Positions 1-7,638 of a DNA stretch of 64,000 nt are shown one piece after another. How positions within the stretch are numbered: position 1 is the first letter of the stretch; every line of letters starts with the position of its first letter. Position numbers and translations under genes: made by a program. The stretch comes from SIG220 sp045615545 (GTDB lineage Bacteria; Bacillota_I; Bacilli_A; RFN20; CAG-826), in assembly GCA_045615545.1 (NCBI GenBank), contig JAZLFA010000037.1, positions 1 through 64,000 of the forward strand, given 5' to 3'. The notes under the pieces are model-generated. The model made no database searches. It was not told the DNA's origin and saw nothing but the letters and a program-made list of their open reading frames with translations.

Positions 1-310
1 AGCTATACTAAACTTATTAAAAAGAGTCATTTCGGTGTCAAAATTACTCCGTTTTCGTGATTTTAAGAAGAAGAAAGTATAGAGATATATCTTTGATATA
101 TAAGTTCAAAAATCTATCCCCCATGTGCTCCTAAATGTTTAAAAATATTAATAATATGATTTGCCCGCGTGGAATAGCTAATATAAGTGGCTATCCAAAG
201 GTTAAAAAATAAGGAAAAGTTTATTCACTGATTACGATAAAAGTATTGAACAAGCAGATAAAGTTTTTAAATAATTTAATAATGTGTTATTATTAAAAGG
301 AGGTAAATTT
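1..310. other. Gene-free left edge
   Basis: No convincing gene is present. Only very short open frames occur. A 26-codon minus-strand frame with an AGGAG placed too close to its ATG (positions 124 to 44) and a short plus-strand tail ending at about 273 were the best seen, and neither is recognisable. The 3' part is the leader of the next gene, with a clear AAAGGAGG ribosome site at 296-303. Confidence 0.5.
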
Positions 311-1330
311 ATGAAAAAGAAAATAATGATTATTGGTGGAACAGGTTTTCTTGGTTATTATACCGGAAAATTAGCTCTACAAAAAGGCTATGAAGTAGCT
401 TCTATTTCTATTTTAGATGATGATTTAGTTAATAAGGACTTAGATAGTTGGTTTCCTAAAGAGATTCATAATCAAATTATTGATGTATTTTCTGCAAGTG
501 AAGAAGAACTTACTAAGGCGATGGAAGGTTTTGATTATATGGTTTATTCCGTTGGTCCAGATGATCGATACACTCCTAAAGCTCCTGCTTTTGACTTTTT
601 CCATTATCGTTTAGTTGATAGTTGTGCAAAATGTTTTAGAGCAGCCGAAAAAGCTGGTGTTAAAAAAGCCGTAGTGTTTAACTCATATTTTGCTTATTTT
701 GATCGTGTTCACCCTGAACTCAAATTACAAGAAAAGCACCCATACGTTCGTTGTAGAGTGGAACAAGCAAAATTATTAAATGCGCAAAAGAAAAATATGG
801 AAGTTGTTGTGTTAGAATTCCCTTATATTTTTGGCTCAATGGAAGCGCGTTTACCGATTTGGAGAGATGTCTTTCTTGATCGCTATGTTAACGGCCATAA
901 GAGAGTGTATTTTTCTAAAGGCAGCACTACAATGATTTCTGTAGAGCATATTGCGGAAGCGGCTATTGGCGCTTTGGAATATGGTAAAGACGGTGAACGT
1001 TATCCAGTCGGTGACCAAAATAAGTCTTATAAGTGGATGCTTCAATATATGTCTGAATGTAAAGGTGTGAAGAAGAAAATATCTTTACCACCAACATGGT
1101 TGTGTACACTAGGTGCTAAACTTATTGAAAAAGGCTTCCATAAACAAGGATTAGAAGGTGGCCTTGATTACGCCCTTGTTATGAAAGAAGTTATGTCTAT
1201 TGATTTAGTAGTGGAACCCGAAGTGCTAGATAAGGTTTGTAATGAACTTCATATTGGCCGTGGTGGACTTGAAGAAGCTATTAAAAAGACTATGGATCGC
1301 TGTTATCCAAATCCCGGCGATTTTAAATAA
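311..1330 (+). CDS. NAD(P)-binding SDR-family protein (epimerase/dehydratase-like)
   Basis: A 339-residue Rossmann-fold protein of the atypical/extended SDR type. The dinucleotide loop GGTGFLG lies near residue 10. The usual YxxxK catalytic pair is not evident: the best-placed tyrosine reads YVRCR, so the lysine position is occupied by arginine. It may therefore bind nucleotide without classic dehydrogenase chemistry. The start was chosen at the ATG at 311, seven bases after AAAGGAGG; a GTG at 284 lies upstream of that ribosome site and was rejected. Its stop overlaps the next start (TAATG), so the two are translationally coupled. The substrate is unknown, and pairing with an iron-sulfur flavoprotein suggests a redox pathway. 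Confidence 0.8.
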   Translation: MKKKIMIIGGTGFLGYYTGKLALQKGYEVASISILDDDLVNKDLDSWFPKEIHNQIIDVFSASEEELTKAMEGFDYMVYSVGPDDRYTPKAPAFDFFHYRLVDSCAKCFRAAEKAGVKKAVVFNSYFAYFDRVHPELKLQEKHPYVRCRVEQAKLLNAQKKNMEVVVLEFPYIFGSMEARLPIWRDVFLDRYVNGHKRVYFSKGSTTMISVEHIAEAAIGALEYGKDGERYPVGDQNKSYKWMLQYMSECKGVKKKISLPPTWLCTLGAKLIEKGFHKQGLEGGLDYALVMKEVMSIDLVVEPEVLDKVCNELHIGRGGLEEAIKKTMDRCYPNPGDFK

Positions 1331-2253
1331 TGAAAATTTTATTAATTACATTCACAGGAACTGGCAATACTTTTTTATGTGGCGAATATATAAAAGAACA
1401 TTTTATGTCCGCCAATCACCAAGTGGATCATTTTGTTTGTGAATATAATTCAACTTTTTCGTATGATTTAAATAAATTTGATCTAATTGGATTTGGGTAT
1501 CCGATTCATGCTTTTAATGCTCCACAATATTTTGTGAAGTTTATCAAAAAATTACCGAAAGCAAAAATCCCATTTTTTATTTATAAAGTCAGTGGCGAAC
1601 CTTTTTGGTTAAATAATGCGAGTAGTGTTAAATTAATTCGAATTTTAAAACGAAAAGGATATACATACTTAGCTGAAAAACATTTTTTGATGCCCTATAA
1701 TATTATCTTTCGTTATAAAGATAGCTTGGCTAAACAAATGTATTTATATTTAAAACCTTTAACAAAGGCTTTTGTAATGGGTATCATTTCAAATACCCCA
1801 GAAAAGGTTAGGAATAATTTTTTTGAAAGATTTATAACAATTATTTTTCGTATTGAATGGATTGCTCCAAAAGTTAATGTGTTATTTTTACATTCTAAAC
1901 GCAAAAAATGCAATAAATGTGGGCTTTGTATTAAAAATTGTCCAACCCATTCACTATATATGAAAAAGAATGGAAAAATTAAATCTAAAACATCGTGTGC
2001 GTTATGTATGCGCTGTTCTTATAATTGTCCTAATAATGCAATGAATATGGGTATATTAAATTTATGGGTTGTTAACGGACCTTATAAATATAAAAACTTA
2101 GAAAATGATAATTCTATTTCTCCAGTTTTTGTTCACGCTCGTACAAAAGGGTATTTTAAATTATTTCGCAAATATTTTAAGCGACAAAATGCTTTATTAA
2201 ACAAATACTGCATTCCTTTACCTATAACTTATAGTAAAGATGAATTATTGTAA
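1330..2253 (+). CDS. EFR1-type flavodoxin/2[4Fe-4S] ferredoxin fusion protein
   Basis: A 307-residue cytoplasmic electron-transfer protein. The N-terminus has a flavodoxin-like FMN phosphate loop, FTGTGNT, at about residues 8-14. The C-terminal part (about residues 194-234) has two full CxxCxxCxxxCP clusters, CNKCGLCIKNCP and CALCMRCSYNCP, each expected to hold a [4Fe-4S] centre. This order matches the EFR1 family. It overlaps the preceding SDR gene by one base and converges with another SDR gene, overlapping its 3' end by 9 bp. The partner and substrate are unknown; it probably passes electrons between ferredoxin-linked metabolism and a flavin. Confidence 0.85.
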   Translation: MKILLITFTGTGNTFLCGEYIKEHFMSANHQVDHFVCEYNSTFSYDLNKFDLIGFGYPIHAFNAPQYFVKFIKKLPKAKIPFFIYKVSGEPFWLNNASSVKLIRILKRKGYTYLAEKHFLMPYNIIFRYKDSLAKQMYLYLKPLTKAFVMGIISNTPEKVRNNFFERFITIIFRIEWIAPKVNVLFLHSKRKKCNKCGLCIKNCPTHSLYMKKNGKIKSKTSCALCMRCSYNCPNNAMNMGILNLWVVNGPYKYKNLENDNSISPVFVHARTKGYFKLFRKYFKRQNALLNKYCIPLPITYSKDELL

Positions 2254-3237
2254 TGGCTTTTTTTGTAAGTAAATAATTGTATCTTTTATTGTTGTATCAA
2301 TATCTCGTGGCTGATAATTAAAGTCAGCTTTAGCTTTTTGATAAGAATAATTAGCGTTTTGTTTTAAACAATCCATTGAAAAACCAGTAAATAATGGATT
2401 TTTACCAGATTTTTTTGCGGATATTTCAAATATTGGAGCAATTAATTTAATGATAAAATGCGGAACAATAAATTTATATTTTTTGGATTTTGCAAAACTA
2501 TTTGTCTTCTTCATTAAGTCTTTAATTTTAATATAATGCCCTGTTAACAAATAGTCTTTGTTAATTTGTTTAGATTCTAATGCTAACAGGATACCGTGAG
2601 CCACATCACGGACATCAACAAGATTATAACCCCCGTTAACGATAGCAGGTAATTTGTTATTAATTGCTTTTTTGATAGCACTATTAATTGCTGAATTTAG
2701 TGGATCGTCAGGTCCTAAAATTGCGCTTGGCATCACAATAATATAATTATTTAAGTTTTTGCGTACGTAATTGCTTGCAAGAACTTTGCTTTTTCCATAT
2801 TGTCCAGGCGTTTCCTCTTCAATATATTCACTTTGCTCGATAATGGTATTTTTATCACGTCGATAGCGCATCGAATCAACGCTTGACACATATAATATTT
2901 TTTTAAAATTTTGATTTTTTGCAACATCAACAATATTTTGCGTTCCCAAGACGTTAATTTTATAAACCAAAGGGTCACCCTTTTTTAATGTTGTAATTTT
3001 GCCTGCTGCATGAATTAAATATTTATCACCTTTTGATGGGGTTGACAGGAACTTAATGACATCATTTTTATTTAATAAATTACCAGTTATTATTTTAACA
3101 TTCGGTATTCCATTAAATAATGCCTTGTTAGGATCGTTTTCTAGCGCGAATATGATGATATTGTCGTTGCAATCTATTTGCTTAATAATATTATATCCCA
3201 AAAATCCTGTGCCACCTGTGATGTAATAAGTTTTCAT
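2245..3237 (-). CDS. NAD-dependent epimerase/dehydratase (extended SDR)
   Basis: A 330-residue extended SDR with the GGTGFLG nucleotide loop at residues 8-14 and an intact YGKSK (YxxxK) catalytic pair near residue 147, preceded by the SSVDS strand expected to hold the catalytic serine. It resembles sugar-nucleotide epimerases, dihydroflavonol-reductase-like and HpnA-like proteins, but the substrate cannot be told from sequence. It is transcribed towards the EFR1 gene and the two stop regions overlap by 9 bp. Unlike the SDR at 311-1330 it keeps the full catalytic motif, so the two are not redundant copies. Confidence 0.82.
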   Translation of the reverse strand: MKTYYITGGTGFLGYNIIKQIDCNDNIIIFALENDPNKALFNGIPNVKIITGNLLNKNDVIKFLSTPSKGDKYLIHAAGKITTLKKGDPLVYKINVLGTQNIVDVAKNQNFKKILYVSSVDSMRYRRDKNTIIEQSEYIEEETPGQYGKSKVLASNYVRKNLNNYIIVMPSAILGPDDPLNSAINSAIKKAINNKLPAIVNGGYNLVDVRDVAHGILLALESKQINKDYLLTGHYIKIKDLMKKTNSFAKSKKYKFIVPHFIIKLIAPIFEISAKKSGKNPLFTGFSMDCLKQNANYSYQKAKADFNYQPRDIDTTIKDTIIYLQKKPLQ

Positions 3238-3447
3238 TGTTTTCCCTATCCTTTATTATAGGTAATAATGATTATTTTTCGCAACAAGGAAGGTATTACT
3301 CTTCTTGTGATAATTTTTGTTTTTGCGTTGATTTATTTTTGATTAATATATATAAAAAAATTAATCAAAGATTAAAACAAGTATTTTTAAATTTTAAAAA
3401 TATTATTTATATATAATAGTGGAAGGTTGCAAATAAACATAATGTAT

Positions 3448-3525
3448 CTAGTGACATACTCCCGCCACTTAATCACAAGTGATTTGAAGTGAGGGCTTCT
3501 CGCTCAAGGACTACAACTAGTGACA
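3448..3525 (+). other. IS200/IS605-like right-end / omega-RNA-like hairpin remnant
   Basis: A hairpin has arms CACTTAATCAC (3466-3476) and GTGATTTGAAGTG (3479-3491, three unpaired bases TTG). It is extended by CCC/GGG pairing and followed by GCTTCTCGCTCAAGGA. This layout resembles the structured 3' ends (omega RNA) of TnpB-carrying IS200/IS605 elements as I remember them. The 9-bp sequence CTAGTGACA is directly repeated on both sides (3448-3456 and 3517-3525). No tnpA or tnpB gene remains beside it, so it is a remnant or a solo end. The family call is from pattern memory only. Confidence 0.4.
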
Positions 3526-3642
3526 CAATACTATAACAAAACTGGCATCAAACAAAAATTGCTTCAATATATTGATGGGTATGAAAAACCTTTAAGAGAT
3601 GATTCAAAATATTTGGACAACCGCTTTATCCATTACATGTAA
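3493..3642 (+). pseudogene. Open fragment of unknown protein
   Basis: A short frame is open from 3493 to the TAA at 3640-3642. It could start at a GTG at 3520 to give 40 residues ending in NRFIHYM, but no ribosome site precedes that start. The residue mix looks protein-like (acidic, aromatic, with DGYEKPLRDD), but I do not recognise a family. It is most likely the end of a decayed gene between the IS605-like hairpin and the forward terminator. Chance open reading frame is the alternative. Confidence 0.25.
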
Positions 3643-3744
3643 CTGTACTCAAAAAAGATTAACTGCAAGATTTTGGGAACACATAGATAAAATAATGAGT
3701 TGACAATTCTAATAGATCACTAACCTAAAACTTTATTAATTAAC

Positions 3745-3776
3745 GACCATCAATATTATTTGAGGGTCTTTTTTTG
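3745..3776 (+). terminator. Rho-independent terminator
   Basis: GACCATCAA (3745-3753) pairs with TTGAGGGTC (3760-3768) with one mismatch and a six-base loop, followed by seven T. It has no intact gene upstream and abuts the left end of the IS1595-type element. Confidence 0.65.
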
Positions 3777-3779
3777 TCA

Positions 3780-3804
3780 GGCGAACAAAGCAAAGTGTTG
3801 ATGA
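3780..3804 (+). repeat. Left terminal inverted repeat of the IS
   Basis: This 25-base end matches the reverse complement of the right end at 21 positions, including a 16-base identical core. It starts GGCGAAC. Confidence 0.75.
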
Positions 3805-3844
3805 TTAACCATCAGCGCTTTTCTTTTTGTGGTATCATATTTTT

Positions 3845-3931
3845 GCCAAACCAGAAAGGATGTTTTTAAGCAGCAATCTAGTCCTGGATACTGGTTTGGC
3901 GATCATACTCTTCTAGATTGTTGCTTAAAAA
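3845..3931 (+). repeat. Two interleaved inverted repeats before the transposase start
   Basis: Repeat A is a perfect 10-bp inverted pair: GCCAAACCAG at 3845-3854 and CTGGTTTGGC at 3891-3900. Repeat B is a 19-bp pair: arms at 3863-3881 and 3913-3931, with one G-T wobble. The arms are ordered A-B-A'-B', so in RNA they either compete or form a pseudoknot. The second B arm ends two bases before the transposase ribosome-binding region. A role in limiting transposase translation is inferred. Confidence 0.7.
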
Positions 3932-3942
3932 TAAAGAGTAAT

Positions 3943-4941
3943 ATGAGCCAAACCAATAAGTCCTATCGGAAGCTTTTTGCTATGCTTCTTAGTGATGATG
4001 ATTTAATTACCGAACAATTGATAACTAAAATTAAAGAAGAATATGATAGCCATCATCTAACGAATTTTAAAGATATTGAAAAGAACATATCAGAACTTAA
4101 AGATGTTAAATGTCCAAAATGTGGTTCGGATAATTGTGTATCAAATGGGCATACTCAAAACGGAACCCAAAGATATAAATGTGAATGCGGGAAAGTATTT
4201 AGTGTTGCTTCAAAGTCATTGTTTCACGGAACTAAAGTAAATATTAAAGCTTGGTATAGTTTCATAGAAGGAGTGGTATCCGAAACATCAATTAAAGCCG
4301 CGTGCATTAAAGCAAAAATATCGTTTACAACAGGATATTATTGGATGAAAAAGATATTTAAAGTGCTTGAATCATTCCAAGAAAACATAGTTTTAAGCAA
4401 CAATATTTATTTAGATGAAACGTATGTCGGCATAGAAGAATCGAAAGAAAAAAGAGTTCGTGGCAAAAAGATGCGCGGTTTAAGCAGAAACAAGATCTGT
4501 ATCATATTAATGAATGATGGTGAGCATGTCTTAGCGGTTAAATGTGGCTTCGGAAGACCAAAAGAAAAACAATATTACAATACTTGTTGGATGCATATAA
4601 AAGAGGGCAGTACTTTAATACACGATGAAGAGCACGTCCATAATGTATTAATTAAAGAACTTAATTTGAAATCTAGAGCCTACAATGCAACGGGTGGCAA
4701 AACATTAAAAGAATTAGCAATGAAAGAACTTCAACCGATTAACGATGAATGCAGAAAATTAAAGTACTTCCTATCGAAGCATAAAGGTATAGACAAAGAT
4801 AACATTCAAGACTATTTGAATTTATACTCTTTTATAACTAATTGTAAAATGAAGGATGAGAACCTATATTTTGCATCAAATTTATTACTTAAATTACTAT
4901 TTTTATCAGATGAGACGTTGAAATTTCGTGATGTAATCTAG
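3943..4941 (+). CDS. IS1595-family transposase
   Basis: A 332-residue DDE transposase. An N-terminal zinc ribbon (CPKCG about 30 residues ahead of CECGKVFS) is typical of IS1595/ISXO2-type enzymes and should bind the element ends. The catalytic core starts with YLDETYVG, has a second acidic stretch at IHDEEH, and ends in a YLNLY block where IS1595 enzymes carry the third catalytic residue. The start was set at the ATG at 3943, which has a weak GAG-type ribosome site. An upstream GTG at 3829 would read through both interleaved hairpins and gives an unconserved-looking leader, so it was rejected. The gene appears intact. Confidence 0.85.
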   Translation: MSQTNKSYRKLFAMLLSDDDLITEQLITKIKEEYDSHHLTNFKDIEKNISELKDVKCPKCGSDNCVSNGHTQNGTQRYKCECGKVFSVASKSLFHGTKVNIKAWYSFIEGVVSETSIKAACIKAKISFTTGYYWMKKIFKVLESFQENIVLSNNIYLDETYVGIEESKEKRVRGKKMRGLSRNKICIILMNDGEHVLAVKCGFGRPKEKQYYNTCWMHIKEGSTLIHDEEHVHNVLIKELNLKSRAYNATGGKTLKELAMKELQPINDECRKLKYFLSKHKGIDKDNIQDYLNLYSFITNCKMKDENLYFASNLLLKLLFLSDETLKFRDVI

Positions 4942-4946
4942 AAAAG

Positions 4947-4971
4947 TTATCAACACTTTGCTTTATTGGCC
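4947..4971 (-). repeat. Right terminal inverted repeat of the IS
   Basis: Read on the minus strand this end begins GGCCAAT and continues with the same 16-base core as the left end. Confidence 0.75.
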
Positions 4972-4975
4972 CGTT

Positions 4976-5004
4976 AATAAAAAAGCGGTAGCTATTTGCT
5001 ACCG
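4976..5004 (-). terminator. Terminator overlapping the stop codon of the M50-like gene
   Basis: On the minus strand CGGTAGC (5004-4998) and GCTACCG (4992-4986) form a 7-bp stem with a five-base loop, followed by a T-run. The stem's left arm and loop encode the last codons and stop (TAG at 4994-4992), so termination and translation end are interlocked. Confidence 0.75.
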
Positions 5005-6155
5005 TTTTCTTTTACTTCTTTTAATAAGTAGCCGCCTAAGTTCCAATTAGGGTGTTCTTCAATCACCTTTCCTAAGGCTTGATTATACAACTTCAACTCA
5101 ATTGGTTGTCTAGCTTTACTTGTTCGCTTAAACGCTTTTAAAACATTATTTAATGCCAACTCTGTTTCACTCTTACTCTTGTCTAATATTCCGCTCATCA
5201 ATATATAAGCTCTAATAGAGATCATTGATATATCAGTAGAGATATCTCTGCGTTCACTAACAGGAACTTGAGTATCATAGAATATTCTTGCTTCCTCAAT
5301 AGAATCAGACATTATATGAATAAAAATCTTTTGTGCTTTGGCGCGTAGATAGACTTTTTGACTAACACCCATTGGTGAATTGATGACTAGATCGATTAAT
5401 TCTTCTGCTTGTGTATAATCTCCTTTATCCAAGCAAACATAAACTTTGTTGTAGTTAAGTTCGGCAGTAAAATTTGTAATTTCAGTGAAAGTCTTAACTT
5501 CAACGTCTTTTTCTCCATTATTAATCGCGTTTTCCACTCTTAATAATTCATTAAAAGCTTCTTTGTTTTTAGGGTTTGTAATCATCCTTAATCTATAACC
5601 ATCTGTAAGGCTATCAAGTTGGAAAGGCATAATATCATAGATAAGAATCATGGCACCTATTACAACAACAATTAATAAGAAGTAACCAATATTGCTTGCA
5701 ACAACATTACCTTTTATTCCAACCAAAATATTAAATAAAATTACAAACACCAATGCTTCGATAACATAAAAGATTGTTCCAAATAATAAGAATGGTGTTG
5801 GATTAGAAGCTTTCTTTTCGTTTTTTGGAGCAATTTTGGTTTCGCCAGTTAATCCATCATATCCAGCGAACTTAACTTTTCTTTTTCCATCAACTTTATA
5901 GAAAGTCAAACCTAAAATGCACACTGATAAAACTTCATATCTACCAATTTTGGCACCAACGACATGTCCAAGTTCGAATAAAAATGCATTAAAGATTAAC
6001 CCAACAATAATTGCACCTAATACATAGAATACATATGATATGGTTTTAAGTCCTGAATCAACAGCATAGTTTTTCAACACCGTTAGTCCAAAGATGATTG
6101 CAACCGCAAATATAAGTAAGTAAACAATTAAACCCGCAATGTCTTCTTTTTTCAT
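4992..6155 (-). CDS. M50-like membrane protein with degenerate HExxH and C-terminal repeat domain
   Basis: A 387-residue protein with two N-terminal membrane segments, two more around residues 120-185, and a soluble helical C-terminal half that resembles TPR-type repeats. Segment two carries FELGHVVGA, which aligns with the zinc motif HELGHxxxA of site-2 (M50) proteases but has Phe in place of the first His. Segment four carries PFQLDSLTDGYRL, like the second M50 motif with the zinc-binding Asp. With one His missing it is probably an inactive family member or scaffold. The start has a clear AAGGA site. It is the last gene of the run from the P-type ATPase, 26 bp after the TetR gene. Confidence 0.65.
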   Translation of the reverse strand: MKKEDIAGLIVYLLIFAVAIIFGLTVLKNYAVDSGLKTISYVFYVLGAIIVGLIFNAFLFELGHVVGAKIGRYEVLSVCILGLTFYKVDGKRKVKFAGYDGLTGETKIAPKNEKKASNPTPFLLFGTIFYVIEALVFVILFNILVGIKGNVVASNIGYFLLIVVVIGAMILIYDIMPFQLDSLTDGYRLRMITNPKNKEAFNELLRVENAINNGEKDVEVKTFTEITNFTAELNYNKVYVCLDKGDYTQAEELIDLVINSPMGVSQKVYLRAKAQKIFIHIMSDSIEEARIFYDTQVPVSERRDISTDISMISIRAYILMSGILDKSKSETELALNNVLKAFKRTSKARQPIELKLYNQALGKVIEEHPNWNLGGYLLKEVKENGSK

Positions 6156-6181
6156 TTTATTTCCTTCTTTCTCGCAAATAA

Positions 6182-6736
6182 TCAGTGATTTGCGTTGTTT
6201 TTAATATAATTTGTTACTGCGTTCTTTAGTTCTTTACTTCCAAGGAATGAGTAGCAATTTAACAAACCATTAAGCGTTTTATTTTTATAGTTTGATAGAT
6301 AATAGAGAGTTGAATTTGAATATCCAGATGCATAGAATCTTGTGATCATCTTCTTGGCATTTTGCGTTAGCTTCTTTTCTTCATCAAGCTCATTAACATA
6401 TTTTAATGTCATTTGATAAAAAATATTATAAATAAATTCTTGAAACAAATCTTTGCCGGCGCTTGATATTGTTGCATCAATAAATTTTTCATTATCTTGA
6501 TAGTATTCAAATATCTTTTTTAAAAGTGACTTGTAGTCTTTACAATATTCGACTCCCTTAATCCTCTCATCAAGAAAAACTTGTGCGAGCAAATCATAAA
6601 TATTGTGATAGTAATAATAAAATGTTTTTCTACTAATTCCACATCTTTCAGACAAAGTTAAAGCGGAGATGTTTTCTAAAGGCATTTCTCCCATCATCTT
6701 TTTAAGTTCAAACGCTAAAAGATGTTCTGTTTTCAT
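6182..6736 (-). CDS. TetR/AcrR-family transcriptional regulator
   Basis: A 184-residue regulator. The N-terminal helix-turn-helix reads LSERCGISRKTFYYYYHNIYDL at about residues 28-49, the characteristic TetR recognition region. The C-terminal ligand domain resembles the DhaS-type group (TetR_C with an SFLG-like end), which can also act as an activator or be part of a complex. Its ATG overlaps the stop of psuG (ATGA), so it is co-translated with that gene. The effector is unknown. Its targets may be its own operon, but no clear palindrome was found before the operon. Confidence 0.8.
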   Translation of the reverse strand: MKTEHLLAFELKKMMGEMPLENISALTLSERCGISRKTFYYYYHNIYDLLAQVFLDERIKGVEYCKDYKSLLKKIFEYYQDNEKFIDATISSAGKDLFQEFIYNIFYQMTLKYVNELDEEKKLTQNAKKMITRFYASGYSNSTLYYLSNYKNKTLNGLLNCYSFLGSKELKNAVTNYIKNNANH

Positions 6737-7638
6737 TTGAGCCTGCAGTACTCCTTTGCAATATTTGCTCCAACAACAGCGTTATTGATTACCAAGTGTA
6801 TATTAGATTCTAGTGAATCTCCACCTGTTAATTCCACAATCTTTGCTAATAGGAACGGGGTAACATTTTTTCCTTTTATTCCTTGTTTATCTGCCTCTAT
6901 TAATGCTTCGTCAATTGCCTTTCTGATTACTTCTGCATCCATAGCAAATTCATCTGGAATAGGGTTTGTAATCAAAATGCCACCTTGAAGATTGTTTTCG
7001 CGTTTTTGTTTTATTACATTTGCAGCATCAACATATGAAGTTAATTCATAATCAACATTTAAACCAGAATGGGGTGTATAAAATGCAGGAAGTTCTTTTG
7101 TTTTAAAGCCCAAAACAGGAACACCCATAGTTTCTAAATATTCTAATGTTAACGGCAAATCTAAAATCGCTTTTGCTCCTGCACATATAACTGTAACATT
7201 TGTTTTTGATAATTCTTGCAAATCCGCAGAGATATCAAATGTTTCACTTGCACCTCTATGAACTCCGCCGATTCCACCAGTGACAAACACTTCGATTCCG
7301 GCTTGGTTAGCAATTATCATAGTTGTTGCAACAGTTGTTGCTGCCCATAATTTATGAGCGTAAATATATGGCAAATCTCTTCTAGAAGCCTTTAAAATCC
7401 CCTTCTTTTTACCAAATTCTTCAATTTGTTCAGGTGTCATTCCGACAATTGAATCACCATCAATAATGCCGATTGTTGCAGGAATAGCCCCTTGTTCTCT
7501 AATTGTTTTTTCGACCAACAAAGCGGTTTCAACATTTTTAGGATAAGGCATGCCATGAGAAATAATTGTGCTCTCTAATGCCACAACTGGTTTGTTGCTT
7601 CTTAATGCTTCTAATACTTCTTTATTTATTTGTATCAT
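6733..7638 (-). CDS. psuG: Pseudouridine-5'-phosphate glycosidase
   Basis: A 301-residue cytoplasmic enzyme that splits pseudouridine 5'-phosphate reversibly into uracil and ribose 5-phosphate. Family landmarks are visible: ALESTIISHGMPYP near the N-terminus, the GGIGGVHRGA loop, the metal-binding ETFDISADL, and CAGAKAILD with the active lysine. Full family length. No pseudouridine kinase (psuK) adjoins it, so the phosphate must come from another locus. Products could feed prs and upp elsewhere in this window. It overlaps the P-type ATPase gene by 17 bp and the TetR gene by 4 bp. Confidence 0.93.
   Translation of the reverse strand: MIQINKEVLEALRSNKPVVALESTIISHGMPYPKNVETALLVEKTIREQGAIPATIGIIDGDSIVGMTPEQIEEFGKKKGILKASRRDLPYIYAHKLWAATTVATTMIIANQAGIEVFVTGGIGGVHRGASETFDISADLQELSKTNVTVICAGAKAILDLPLTLEYLETMGVPVLGFKTKELPAFYTPHSGLNVDYELTSYVDAANVIKQKRENNLQGGILITNPIPDEFAMDAEVIRKAIDEALIEADKQGIKGKNVTPFLLAKIVELTGGDSLESNIHLVINNAVVGANIAKEYCRLK

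Larger units (their letters stand above)
3238..3744. other. Intergenic insertion zone with decayed sequence
   Basis: No intact gene is present. The left part is very AT-rich and should carry the promoter of the minus-strand SDR gene. From about 3440 the base composition changes and an IS605-like right-end hairpin appears. It is followed by an open fragment (3493-3642) and a forward terminator at 3745. The presence of a terminator without a complete gene in front of it suggests that an older gene or mobile element decayed here. Confidence 0.5.
3780..4971 (+). mobile_element. IS1595-type insertion sequence, about 1.19 kb
   Basis: One transposase gene is bounded by terminal inverted repeats. 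The left end (3780-3804) and the right end (4947-4971, read on the minus strand) share a 16-bp identical core, AAAGCAAAGTGTTGAT, and begin with GGC. IS1595 elements usually make 8-bp target duplications. The flanks TTTTGTCA and CGTTAATA do not match, so the insertion is old or one flank has changed. It sits between a forward terminator on its left and the terminator of the minus-strand M50-like gene on its right, so it lies in a transcriptionally quiet gap. Confidence 0.8.

Noticed and set aside
44..124. 26-codon minus-strand frame with AGGAG upstream
   Set aside because: Spacing from AGGAG to ATG is only three bases, the peptide resembles nothing known, and the region otherwise looks non-coding.
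284..310. GTG start for the first SDR gene
   Set aside because: The extension encodes the Shine-Dalgarno sequence itself; the ATG at 311 has perfect spacing and gives the standard N-terminus.
3829..3942. Longer transposase starting at GTG 3829
   Set aside because: The added residues come from the inverted repeats and no ribosome site precedes the GTG.
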